Under the pieces are notes generated by a model. That model was not told the origin of the DNA. It saw nothing but the letters and a program-made list of their open reading frames with translations, and ran no database searches. From Ectobius pallidus (taxonomy: Eukaryota; Arthropoda; Insecta; Blattodea; Ectobiidae), in the NCBI GenBank assembly GCA_964059195.1, contig CAXKWD010000008.1, forward strand, positions 44,383,502 through 44,447,501: a stretch of 64,000 nt of DNA. Reading direction: 5' to 3'. Position 1 is the first letter of the stretch. Every line of letters begins with the position of its first letter. A program made the translations under genes and the position numbers. Of this stretch, positions 33,050 to 43,999 are shown one piece after another.

Positions 33050-33715
33050 GGGTGCTAGTTAGTTTCACTTGTGTCTACGGAAAAACGATGAGGAGCCGCT
33101 ACCACTGTCGGCAGCACTGTGCTGTAACTTCACTTTTTGCATCTTGGGTGCAAATTCGAATGTTAGATCTTCAACACAAGCACGTGTTCGGCCGCTCTTG
33201 AAGCACACACGCTACTTTCTCTACCTTTATAAAAATTGCCATTTTCTCTCGTATTATTCTACATTTTGAAAAACTAACAGAACGTTCTCTACCATAAGAA
33301 TTTAAATTCCTATTTCCAGTTTTTTGTAAACTCGCATAACTCTCTACCTTAAGGATTGAAATTACAATTTTTTTACGTCTTAATCCATCTCTGGGAACTC
33401 TCACACAACTTTCTGAACCCTAATATTTTTTTTATTCTTCTTTACTGTGCTTTTACCGACCCCGGAGTAACCAAGAATCGGCTTTAAAAATTTGTAAAGA
33501 TTATACTTTACACAAGAGAATTCGTCTTATTTTTCCTCTTGGAACTCACACAACGTTCTGTTTCTTAAAAATTGAAATAACTATTTTCCCGTGTCTTGTT
33601 TCGCCTCTTAGAACACACACACAACTTCCTCTAACTCAAGCAATGGAATTACTATTTTCTTCCGACTTATTCCATACCTGGGAACTCTTGCATGACTTCA
33701 ATATTCTTATATGCG
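33050..33715. repeat. Left arm of element A, built of degenerate ~70-90-bp units
   Basis: A motif close to GGAACTCACACAACGTTCTG followed by TAAGAATTGAAATTACTATTTTC recurs about six times (near 33,270, 33,340, 33,395, 33,540, 33,610, 33,680) with length changes. The same units, inverted, form the right arm. Confidence 0.75.
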
Positions 33716-36309
33716 TTATTCTCTAGAGGTAATATTATGTACTCTGTTGATAAGTTTTATAATCTAAGTGTCCTTTAATATTTCTTATGACGGTGCTAGA
33801 CATATTTTATGTCTTGGTCAAATTATAGTATCCTGCATTGTCTGTGATGTGTCAGAAAAAAATGCCTTTTCAATAACTTCCGAGGTCTACTTATCACTAT
33901 GTGGTACAGTGTCTTGAAATAGCTGCCGGTTATGCCAGTCCGGGACACGACGAGTCCATAGGTGGTGGATAATGGAATGGACCTTCATGAAAAGGGTTAG
34001 GGGAACTCCCCGAACCAAAACCGGCATAAACATCAAATTTTTATAGAAAATACTTTTATATTGTTTTACATCAAATTGTTATTTCCTGGATAAAGATGTG
34101 GATTTCATAACCATAGTCCCATGCATCTACTTTACATCCTGGTCCATTAAAAAAAAGTACAAATCTGGTTAGACAAAAATGTAAATTATCTCTTTAGTTT
34201 TTAAATATGATAAAATAGGCTTGGTATATGTGGAGCAATACATAAATTTGGTTACATTTATTTACTCGTAAATATAATCTTGTTATAAGTTATACATTAT
34301 TGTGTAGAGAAAATATTATAAAGAGTTAAGATGATTTTTAAAGAAGAAAGAACTAATGCCAGATATAGTTTAATATTTTAAATTTCCTTAACTGCAAATG
34401 AGAGTTCCATGTCATTTACTTTGTTACTATTCTGTAGATTATGGTGAATGGTGAATGATTCATGTCACAGCAATCAATATTTGAAGCTGAATATTTACAG
34501 ATAACGTTATACATTTATAACATATAAATTTGTCATCTAAAAATCTGATATGAAATTGATATTACTTCCTCTGTCCAAATATTAAGAGAGTTTCTTAGCA
34601 TAATATAATTGTTATGTATGACATTATTTTCATGTAAATTGGTTGTAAATATGAAGAGAATATTTTTACCACTCACATCTCATTCTCAAAGCATACATAA
34701 CCCAAATGAAATATTATTAATGTACTCTCGTAACTTTCTTTACCTTAAGCATGGGAATACATCTTTCTCACTTCATATTCTGATATAGAATAAGCCATAT
34801 TGCAAAGAGCGCGTATTCAGAGTGGGTGTCTTATAAGTTAACTACCCTTCATATAATTTGTCCTAAAAATGTTTCAAATCAAAGTTTTACCTATTAGTAT
34901 AAACACACTATGTGTAAAATTTAAGCAAAATCATTGAAATCGTTTCCGAAAAATTGCGAAAAACGAAAATTTCTTCAAGGAAAGTCCCCTTAAAAATAAG
35001 AAAAACGTGATGCAATTTTCGTGTCACATCTTCAGAAGGTACCTTACCCAAAACAAAATTTTATTTTCATACGATTTGCCGTTCTGGAGCTTGGCTGTTC
35101 ACAGACACATACATACAGCATGATTCCAGGAATAATATTTTTGAATTCATGGAACCCCAAAACGTGTATTTATGCTAAAACTCAACTTCGAATTTGGGGG
35201 TCCTCTACCTATAGTACCTCGTACGGGCAGAGGAAGTAAAAATGTTGTGTAAAGTGAGATATAAGATTAATAGACTTTTATTTTATCTATAAGTTGAGGC
35301 TTTTTTCTCTTGTTACAGTAGTCATTTGTGAATATTAGCATTTCTGTTTAAATTGTCCTTAACGATTCTACGCTTAGAGCCCACTGATGATTTCACTTGT
35401 TGATTCCTTATTTAATTCTACAAATATAACTCTAAAAAGGGTTTAAAATAACGTTAATTAAAAAATATGATAATATTTTCCTCAGTAGGCCTACCATAAA
35501 ACAGAGTGAAATATACCAAACCTTGTTAATAATTTTCGAAGGCTAATAATGCCAACTAGTAAGATATGTATAATATTCAGAATATGTCCCTAAGAATAAA
35601 TATAAGACTTATTGAGTAATGCTTTATGTAAAATGTGATGATTTTATTCAAATGTTATGTTTCTCATTAAAAAATCAGCTGTTCCATTGAAATGTTCCTT
35701 GTCGATTTCAAAGAGAGCATGCAAATGTTTTTACTTGTTAATTGTATTATTACCAGTGTATAAATTCGGCTCTGAAAAGGTTGAATATATAGTGTGTTCT
35801 ACGTAGGTACCTGGCAGGGCTGCCACATCTCGGGATCGGGCCCAGGACCATGTTTATGTCGTGGGGTTTTCAAAGACCGCCGACTTCTCCGTGGAGCTTA
35901 TTTCTCGTTACTCGTATAATAGAACATTTTATCACACTTTTCCAGTTTCCAGGTCCCTTTCCTCCAGCAGTCCCCCACCCCACTTGGCAGCCCTGATACT
36001 CGGTACCTTTATCCTGTTTTTCTAATCAATATTGTAAGTTAATCCTGCAAAACATCCTCATGAGGTCACCTTCATCCCATGCCTTGAGGAACGAAAACCT
36101 AATACGTGGTTACCTTCACCCCACAAGGGGATCCGGGATCCATGTTGAATTTATAGCGGAGAAAATTGGGTCTGATCAGGTTTTCTTGGAGAGCTCCTGT
36201 TCCCCTTGCCATGTAATATAGGTACCATCATCGCAAGTCATAAGAGATTAAAAGACAATCAGATTATAAAACTCATCAATAGAATATATAAAATTACCTC
36301 TATACAATA
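33716..36309. other. Interior of element A, non-coding
   Basis: No open frame with a recognised motif in 2.6 kb. The sequence is AT-rich and contains one small hAT-like MITE (35,815-35,995). Nothing suggests a decayed transposase. Confidence 0.5.
35815..35995. mobile_element. hAT-like MITE, 181 bp
   Basis: CAGGGCTGCCA at the left end is mirrored exactly by TGGCAGCCCTG at the right. Flanks GTACCTGG and ATACTCGG match at five of eight positions with only transitions between them, which fits an old 8-bp duplication. Confidence 0.6.
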
Positions 36310-36649
36310 ATGTACATAACATGATTAAAATCATGCGAGAATTCCCAGGTATGAAAAACGTCGCGAGAAAATAGTAATTTCATTGCTTAAGTTAGAGAAA
36401 GTTGTGTAGCCTATGTGTTCTAAGAGGCGAAACAAGACGCGAGAAAATAGTTATTTCAATGCTTAAGAAACAGAACGTTGTGTGAGTTCCAAGAGGAAGA
36501 ATAAGATGAATTTCTTGTGTAAAGTATAATCTTTACAAATTTTTAAAGCCGATCCTTTGTTACTCCGGGGTCGGTAAAACACAGTAAAGAAGAATAAATA
36601 AAATATTACGGTTCGGAAAGTTGAGTGAGGGTTCCCAGAGATAGATCAA
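36310..36649. repeat. Right arm of element A, inner piece
   Basis: Inverted copy of about 33,385-33,715, including the mirrored ACCGACCCCGGAGTAAC block (33,459 and about 36,565). It breaks off at ...GATCAA where element B begins. Confidence 0.8.
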
Positions 36650-36664
36650 TGGCCGAGTGCACCA

Positions 36665-36825
36665 TTCTCCGGTTTTCTCAGCCGTTTCGTTACCGCGGTA
36701 AACATAATACCGGGGCATTCTCAAAATCGGTGTGCACCATTGCTAAAATTCCGCGGTTTACTAATGCTTGGAAATATTGCTCCGACTCCAATTCTCGTTA
36801 ATGGTTTCTTCCATGGCCGCTAGGT

Positions 36826-36865
<40 letters not shown>

Positions 36866-37518
36866 CGTCTGCCAGTCACGGTGGCTCTCCTAAAGACTAT
36901 TGGTTTTCCAAATTCAATTTATTTGCTGTCTTATTATTTAATAAAAAGATGTTCATAAGGATAAAAGGGAATATTATATTGCGTATAGCCTCGCTTTTAT
37001 TCCCGCACGACTAGTAGAAATTTTAGGTGCAAAATCATGTGCATAGCCATGAAAGGGCTGTTATAATTATGTTCTTGTACGTGCAGGTATGATAAATTGA
37101 TTACATACCCTATATACCGATACACAGGCTATATCGTGATGCATGCAGTCATTCACTTAAATTTGGCCTAGGGCCACTGGTTTTCCATATCTCATTTATT
37201 TGTTGCCTTATTGTTCAGTAATAAATGTTCAAAAGGATAAAATGGAATATTATATTGCGTATATATGTCGTCTGAATTCAAACTTTGAGTAAATAGGCCA
37301 ACTGTACTAATCGTACCAATCGTGGTTACGCCCGCTAGCCTACTCGATGGACCTGGTTTGGTTGAAGTAAGAAAGGAAGGTCATTTCAATCGATGTTACA
37401 GCACAGTATTTGCAAAGATATGCACCATCGTTCATTCTTCAAATAGACCCCACCTGTCTCTCATTATTCTTTATGTTCAATTAGCTTTTGGCCTAGATAT
37501 CGTAAATATGATACATTA
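36665..37518. other. Left end of element B with TTACCGCGGTAAA motifs and (TC)n
   Basis: TTACCGCGGTAAA near 36,691 and a half site CCGCGGTTTA near 36,764; a second GTGCACCATTG near 36,743; a (TC)n run at 36,829-36,862. The same palindrome returns at about 47,188, on the far side of the gypsy insertion. No gene is seen. Confidence 0.55.
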
Positions 37519-38161
37519 TGTAATATCTTAAAACTTTGGAAACCAGACCCTCTAAATGGATCGCAAACAGGCCAGACATTGGGCTGGGTAAACCAGGAAA
37601 TATAAGTGTCAACTTAGCGTTGCACAAGGTATTCATAACTTGTTGATGATTTGCGGAATTGCATTCCAAAGGTGGTTGACAGTCTAGTAATTGCGAAATA
37701 CGAAATAAGTATTTTAAAGTAGTAAAGTTAAGAAATAGGCGGAAAAGGAAATTGCAAGTAAGGAGTTTTGGTTTGAAACGTCATGGGTGCCAAATGGATA
37801 GACGTATTGACGCACGATGTTATAAAACGGGCGGACTGACCAGTTCGGCTCTCTTGCTACTCTACATTCTTCACGACTGGATCGGCAGCACCCCGGTGCA
37901 AGTTTATTTTAATTTGTGTGTTATTCATCATGAAGTCAGTATGTAAGTACACTATGTAATTTCAATTTATTTTAATATTAATAAACCTAGTCATTTTGTT
38001 ATTTTGGGTAAAACTAGCTTTTGTGATTTGCGCATGGAGATGTTCCGTTCCTTGCCCTTGTCCTCGTGGTTAAGATGCAAATATATATTTTGAGCCATCC
38101 TGATAAATCGTGTCCCGGGGTAAAAGGTGTCAGAATAAATATAGGGCCCTGGGATACGACA
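37519..38161 (+). repeat. Gypsy-1 5' LTR
   Basis: Starts TG, ends CA. It carries a TATAAAA-like box near 37,821 and an AATAAA near 37,979. Differences from the 3' LTR include G/C near 37,738, T/A near 37,758 and T/C near 37,850. Confidence 0.92.
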
Positions 38162-38290
38162 ACTGGTGTTCAGAAGTGGGCGAACTTAACGCAGTACGAC
38201 AACTGGTGATCAGAAGCGGGCGAACTTAACCCAATACGACAACTGATGTTTAGAAATGGGCGAATTTAACCCAGAACACAACTGGTGATC
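38155..38290 (+). repeat. 40-bp tandem repeat of the LTR end and primer-binding region
   Basis: TACGACAACTGGTG or a close variant starts at 38,155, 38,195 and 38,235, and more weakly at 38,275. Each unit continues with TCAGAAGTGGGCGAACTTAA-type sequence. The first unit spans the LTR terminus (TACGACA) itself, so the LTR-end/PBS junction is present three to four times in a row. The tRNA that would pair here was not identified. Confidence 0.85.
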
Positions 38291-38700
38291 ATTACGATAA
38301 ATAATATCAGAAGCGAGTGAATTTAATAAAGCTCAAATGGGTCGCCATACGCAAAAGTAATTATTAAAATGGGTAAACCACATGGTATTAAGTGAAATTA
38401 AATAAAAGTAAATAACCACAGAGATTTAAAGCAAGGGAAGGAAGCTAGTTTAGTTATTACGGCGCATCTCATGTTCATATTGCAAAGGTTATTAACACTG
38501 AAACGTAGGAAGAATGAAACAGCTGACAGAAAGAAATGAGTTAGCATAGACAGATAGCGAATGTAGCAAATAACTTAAATCCTGTAAGAATAATTACAAC
38601 TGTTGAAACACAGATTCTAGTGTAAGATAATAAACTCACCAATTTTTTTTCTTTTTCTTTGTATACCATTGTTGTGTCTTTTGCAAAATAAAAATTCAAT

Positions 38701-39812
38701 ATGTCGATCAACGAAGAAACTAGGAGGGCTATTGAAGACCTCAACAACAGGTTAGCGGCTCTAACTCTAGCAAACCAAGCATTACAGCAGGCAAACCAAG
38801 TAGTTAGACATAAAGACTTAATGAAGTAGAAGTAGAAAGAAGTAGAAAGAAGTAGAAAGTATGTACTACTGTTAAAGAATGGAACGGCATGTCGGGATCC
38901 TTGCCTGTTAAGGAATTTTTTAACAATATTGAAGCTGCTGCTTCCATGGGAAACCTAGAAGCAGAGGATAAAAAACAAATAGTCAAGTTAAAGGTTGTAG
39001 GGCCAGCCGCAGAATTTCTGTACGGTAGACCCGACCTAACTAACAAGGAAGCGACGTACGACCAGCTTAGGGCTGCGTTCGAGGATCGCTTCAGGGAAAA
39101 ATTGCCAGACAGTTATTATTATACGCAGTTACAAACGGCGGTACAGGGAAAGAACGAAACGGCAGAAGCGTTTGCTGACAGATTAAAAGCCCTTAGTTTA
39201 AAAACGCTGAAGGTTACGGGAGATGCAAATGAAAAGAAAGTTCTTGAGGAGGAGGCAGAAAGAAGGCTTCTTGCTGCTTTCACCGCGGGATTAAAGGGAG
39301 AGATAGGTAGACAGGTTCAATTAAGAATGCCTAAAAGTCTAAAGGAGGCAGTACAAATTGCTGTAACTGCTTATAATATCGTGCATGCAGACCAGACAAA
39401 TAAAAGGGAACCGGAGGCACAGCCTAGGTCTGTGTTCAATATGTTAACGCAGTTAAAATGTTTTAATTGCGGGAAAACTGGACACAAGGCACGAGACTGT
39501 CGTTCGAAACGTCAGTTGAATCAACAAGGGTCCCCGGAACAGAATCAAAAAGTGTACCGTGGAAATTTTCAAAATCAAAATAGGGAACAGTCTACATATG
39601 TAGGGAAACCACCGATAGAATGTTTTTTCTGTAAAAAGAGAGGACACATTCAGAGTAAATGTTGGATTAAAAATCCACAGCTAGCACCTAGTAGGGGAAA
39701 CTACAATAGAAATGAAAGGAATAGCGGGGCAAATTCGAATTATAGGACGGATTTTCAAGGAGCCTCCGCAAGCACCCCTACGTGGAGGCCAAGGCAGCAA
39801 AACCAGCAGTAA
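38701..39812 (+). pseudogene. Gypsy-1 gag with N-terminal break
   Basis: The likely start is the ATG at 38,701 (MSINEETRRAIEDLNNRLAA). That frame stops at about 38,829, where GAAGTAGAAA is repeated several times. The remaining 307 residues are open from 38,889: a capsid-like region (VKEFFNNIEAAASMG, AFEDRFREKLPDSYYY) and two CCHC zinc knuckles, CFNCGKTGHKARDC and CFFCKKRGHIQSKC, near residues 190 and 244. gag overlaps pol by 31 bp in the -1 frame, as is usual for such elements, but no canonical slippery heptamer was found. Confidence 0.88.
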
Positions 39813-42800
39813 TAACTACAATAGTAGAAACTTCCCCAGAAATGTTAATGGTCAGTGTCATGATTGAAGGCCGGAGGACACAGTTTATTATAGATACAGG
39901 AGCAACAATTTCTGTAATTAAGCCAGGAATCTCAGGGGCAAGTTGGGAAAATACTGAGGTGATAGCAAAAGGGGTCACGGGAATTGGACTGGACATTAAA
40001 GGGTCACAGACGGTAGAAGTTCAATTTGAAAACAGAGAAAAATATATTCACTCATTTATAATATGTCCGTTAGGAATAAACCAGGATGGAATTCTTGGCC
40101 TAGATTTTTTGAGTAAGAACAGGATAAATATTAACATTGTACATCGCATGTTACTGACAGAAGGTGGGGCAATAAATCTCGGAGTACCAACCAATGACAA
40201 CGAAACCAGGAAGGAAGAATTCGGTCTGATCAACCGAAATGTTCTGCATTTTTCTCAGAAAAAATCAGACACCTCCAAAGAAGTTTCAAGCACAGAGGTT
40301 GTGACAGAGAGAGGATCTAAGGGATTCCACCCCACGAGTCAGTTACGAATGCAAACAGGATGTCCAGTGTATAATACTAGAATTGTGAAGGTTCCCCCAA
40401 AGAGCGAAATAATAATATTAGGGAAATTAAGTAAAAAGGGATGCGCATCCAGAGCACTTAATAGAGAACTTAATAGAGAATTTAATAGAGAAGTTAACAG
40501 AGAAGTTAATAGAGAAGTTAATATGGAAGACAGAGACAAACTTTTTGAACCAGAAAGCTTGGGTATATATGGAATATACACAGCTAGGTCGCTGAATAAT
40601 AACGAACAGTTAAAGAAAGGGAGGATTCCTATAAAAGTTGTAAATTGTACGGGAGAGGAAATTGAAATAGTGAGAAACAGACGTTTAGGGCATGTTTACC
40701 CTGTATTAACAAGTAGTGAGAGTAAAACTAATAAAGTAGAGGGAGTGAATATATTAACGCCAATGACAGGAAAAGAAGTAGAAACAAATATTGCAGACAC
40801 AGTGAATTTAGAGCACTTAGCAGCTGAGGACCAACATAAAATAAGAGAAATAATAAGGAGATATGCTGACGTATTTCAAGACCCTAGAGACAATGAAATA
40901 GGTTGCACTAGTGTAATTAAACATCGTATTGAAACAGGCAATGCACCTCCTGTTAAGAAAAAACTTTACCCAATACCGTATAAATACAAGGAAAAAGTTA
41001 AAGATATGCTGGACGACATGTTACAAAAAAACGTTATACGTCCCTCAACTTCCCCGTGGAATGCACCAATTGTTCTAGTGCCAAAAAAGAGCCCAGACGA
41101 GACAGATAAATTAAGGTTCTGTATTGACTATAGAGGGTTAAATTCGGTCACTCATGGAGACACATACCCTTTGCCTAACATTACAGAAACTTTGGAAGGC
41201 TTAGCAGGTACCAGATATTTTAGCAAACTAGATTTACAATCAGGATATTGGCAAGTGGAAATTGAGGAAAAAGATAAAGAAAAGACAAGTTTCCAGACTC
41301 AATTTGGATCGTTCGAGTTCCAGAAAATGCCATTTGGTCTATCAGGGGCTCCTTTGACATTTTGTAGGCTCATGGACACTGTATTGACAGGACTAAAAGG
41401 CCTATCGTGCTACTGTTACTTAGACGACATAATCATTCATGGATCTTCAATAGAAGAACATGCAGAAAGACTGTCCGAAATTTTAGAGAGGTTAAGAGAA
41501 GCCAATCTAAAAGCGCACCCACGTAAATGTAAATTTGCGGTGGAACAAGTTGAATATCTTGGGCACATTGTAAACCAGCAAGGCATACTTCCAGACCCGG
41601 TAAAAATTCAAGCTATCGAAAAGTACCCTATTCCAAAGACACAGAAACAGGTTAGATCATTTTTGGGCCTAGCCGGTTATTATAGAAGACATATACCAAG
41701 TTTCGCACACATTGCAAAACCCCTCTCAGACTTAACAAGAAAGGAGGAAAAATTTAAGTGGGGAAAACCACAACAAGACGCATTTGACAAGCTTAGAAAG
41801 GCATTATGCAAAGATCCGATATTAAGGTACCCGAATTTCAATAAATCTTTTATTCTGAGTACGGATAGTTCGAGTTTCGCACTAGGAGCTGTATTGGCAC
41901 AAAAAGAAGGAGATATAGAACACCCGGTAGCTTATGCATCAAGAGTTTTGTCTAAAAGTGAACAAAATTTTTCCACTACGGAACGGGAATTATTAGCATT
42001 GGTTTGGGCTACTAAACATTTTAGATGTTACCTGTATGGAAATGAATTTATTGCTGTCACAGATCACGCCGCACTGAAATGGTTATTTTCATTGCAAGAT
42101 CCAAATTCAAGGCTAGTAAGATGGGCTATAAGGTTGTCAGAATTTAAGTTCACAGTACAGTACAAGCCAGGAAAATCAATTAGTAATGTAGATTCTCTTT
42201 CTAGAATAATGGTAAACACAGTACAAACTGCTAAAGAAGCCAAATCAGTAAGAAATTTACAATTAGCAGAACCAAAATATACAGAATGGGTACAAGACAC
42301 AAAGAAATTTAGATTAGATGAAAATGGGATTTTATTTTACAAGGAAGGGAAATCAGAACCTCGGTTAGTTGTACCAAAGCCTATGAGAAAGTCCATTTTG
42401 GAAAATTTTCATGACACACCGTTTGCTGCTCACCAAGGTCAAGTTAAAACATATGACTTAATTAAGTCAAGATTTTACTGGCCAGGCATGAAACAAGAAA
42501 TTCAAACATACGTTGCCGAATGCATGTCGTGTAATTTTAGAAAACCAGGCAAAAGCAACGTAGCTCCATTACAATCATTTGAACCAGCATTAAAACCATT
42601 CCAAAGAGTACATATGGATATCGTTGGACCTTTACCCACCTCAATTAGAGGAAATGTGTATTTGCTAACTTTTGTTGACGCATTTTCCAAGTATACAGAA
42701 GCTATACCAATTCCGGACCAAACAGCGGAAACGGTAGCTAAAGCATTTGTTTATAATATTATAGCACGTCACGGAACGCCTCAGAATTTGATTACGGACA

Positions 42801-43993
42801 AAGGGCGTAACTTCACGTCAAAATTGTTCAAGGAATTTTGTAAGTTGTTACATATAAATAAACTTCAAACTAGTGCGTATCATCCCATGTGTAATGGCGC
42901 AGTCGAAAGAACGCATCATACAATGGCAGACATGCTGTCGCACTTTGTAAGAAAGGACCAAAGAGACTGGGATTCGTATGTTCCAATAATACAGTTAGCT
43001 TTGCGAAGTACACCACACACAACAACGGGATATTCCCCTTATTTTTTGCTGCATGGGAGGGAAATGGAGTTACCATTTGCAGAAAATGTCATACCGAAAT
43101 TTCAGATAGAGGAATTTGAACAAGATGATGTAAAAGAATTAGCAAAGAAGTTGGAAGAAGTTTATGGAAAAGTACGGGAAAATTTGGAAGAAGCAACCCA
43201 CAAACAGGTGACGCAGTACAATGCAAAGAATAAAACACAAAACAGTGAAATAAAAGTCGGAGATGAATTGTTGCTACACTCCACAGCTTTGAAGAAAGGC
43301 GTTTCAAAGAAACTTTCAAAAAAATTTGTCGGACCATTTTATGTGGTAGAAAGAATCAATCCAGTGAATTATAAAATTAAAGCGCAAGACGGCACAATGT
43401 CTGTAGTTCATGTGAACAGATTGAAATTGTGTAAGACACAGCAGTTTAATAATCAAGAGGGCAAAGAAATGCATGACACATCGGGAACCGGAGCGTTACT
43501 GAGTCGTGACGGACATAGCAATAAGGAGGAGAAAGAAGAAGAGGCCGTAAACGTACAGTACGCAGGCGCGGGGCAGTACAGGAATAGGGAGAAGCAAGAA
43601 CAAGCAGAGAAGAAAGATAATAATTGTACATATGACTTGCATATCGTCCCGGGAGCATGGGAATTCGACACTATGACTGATAACCAGATAGACTTAACAA
43701 ACACGGACCTGAAACATGTACAGACAAAGACAGAAAATGATGACGAAGACGAAATGCCATTAACTTTGCTAAAGGAGAAATTGGAAATAGGAAAAGACAT
43801 TCCTCCGTCTGCCAATCTTGATAAACTGACATTAACACTTGGAAATGACGTACTACCTACAGAATACCCGGAAGTTCAAACTAGATATAATTTTAGGCCT
43901 AGGGATATAAGTCAGGCTTCAACTTCGAAAGAAATGGTGGAAAAATCAAGGGAGGAGGGAAATACTACAAAGTATAATTTAAGACCAAGATAA
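39782..43993 (+). CDS. Gypsy-1 pol: protease, RT, RNase H, integrase
   Basis: An intact 1,403-residue frame. In order: aspartic protease with IIDTGATISVI (residues about 35-46); reverse transcriptase with FCIDYRGLNSVT and catalytic YLDDIIIHG (about residue 550); RNase H with STDSSSFALGAVL; integrase with an HHCC zinc finger (H-x-CMSC region near 42,430-42,540) and a DDE core (MDIVGP, ITDKGRNF, then the glutamate in CNGAVERTHH); a GPF/Y-like FVGPFYVV near the C-terminus; and YNLRPR at the end. A 12-bp minisatellite lies between protease and RT. It is translated after gag by a -1 shift. All catalytic residues that can be checked are present, although gag and env are damaged. Confidence 0.94.
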   Translation: MEAKAAKPAVITTIVETSPEMLMVSVMIEGRRTQFIIDTGATISVIKPGISGASWENTEVIAKGVTGIGLDIKGSQTVEVQFENREKYIHSFIICPLGINQDGILGLDFLSKNRININIVHRMLLTEGGAINLGVPTNDNETRKEEFGLINRNVLHFSQKKSDTSKEVSSTEVVTERGSKGFHPTSQLRMQTGCPVYNTRIVKVPPKSEIIILGKLSKKGCASRALNRELNREFNREVNREVNREVNMEDRDKLFEPESLGIYGIYTARSLNNNEQLKKGRIPIKVVNCTGEEIEIVRNRRLGHVYPVLTSSESKTNKVEGVNILTPMTGKEVETNIADTVNLEHLAAEDQHKIREIIRRYADVFQDPRDNEIGCTSVIKHRIETGNAPPVKKKLYPIPYKYKEKVKDMLDDMLQKNVIRPSTSPWNAPIVLVPKKSPDETDKLRFCIDYRGLNSVTHGDTYPLPNITETLEGLAGTRYFSKLDLQSGYWQVEIEEKDKEKTSFQTQFGSFEFQKMPFGLSGAPLTFCRLMDTVLTGLKGLSCYCYLDDIIIHGSSIEEHAERLSEILERLREANLKAHPRKCKFAVEQVEYLGHIVNQQGILPDPVKIQAIEKYPIPKTQKQVRSFLGLAGYYRRHIPSFAHIAKPLSDLTRKEEKFKWGKPQQDAFDKLRKALCKDPILRYPNFNKSFILSTDSSSFALGAVLAQKEGDIEHPVAYASRVLSKSEQNFSTTERELLALVWATKHFRCYLYGNEFIAVTDHAALKWLFSLQDPNSRLVRWAIRLSEFKFTVQYKPGKSISNVDSLSRIMVNTVQTAKEAKSVRNLQLAEPKYTEWVQDTKKFRLDENGILFYKEGKSEPRLVVPKPMRKSILENFHDTPFAAHQGQVKTYDLIKSRFYWPGMKQEIQTYVAECMSCNFRKPGKSNVAPLQSFEPALKPFQRVHMDIVGPLPTSIRGNVYLLTFVDAFSKYTEAIPIPDQTAETVAKAFVYNIIARHGTPQNLITDKGRNFTSKLFKEFCKLLHINKLQTSAYHPMCNGAVERTHHTMADMLSHFVRKDQRDWDSYVPIIQLALRSTPHTTTGYSPYFLLHGREMELPFAENVIPKFQIEEFEQDDVKELAKKLEEVYGKVRENLEEATHKQVTQYNAKNKTQNSEIKVGDELLLHSTALKKGVSKKLSKKFVGPFYVVERINPVNYKIKAQDGTMSVVHVNRLKLCKTQQFNNQEGKEMHDTSGTGALLSRDGHSNKEEKEEEAVNVQYAGAGQYRNREKQEQAEKKDNNCTYDLHIVPGAWEFDTMTDNQIDLTNTDLKHVQTKTENDDEDEMPLTLLKEKLEIGKDIPPSANLDKLTLTLGNDVLPTEYPEVQTRYNFRPRDISQASTSKEMVEKSREEGNTTKYNLRPR
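40457..40528 (+). repeat. In-frame 12-bp minisatellite in pol
   Basis: Six copies of a unit close to GTTAATAGAGAA encode repeated N-R-E-V/L/F. It lies in the linker between protease and RT and keeps the frame. Confidence 0.88.
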
Positions 43994-43999
43994 AAATAA

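Noticed and set aside
37752..37946. Small protein encoded in the gypsy-1 LTRs
   Set aside because: The same frame occurs in both LTRs because the sequence is duplicated; no start context or motif supports a gene.
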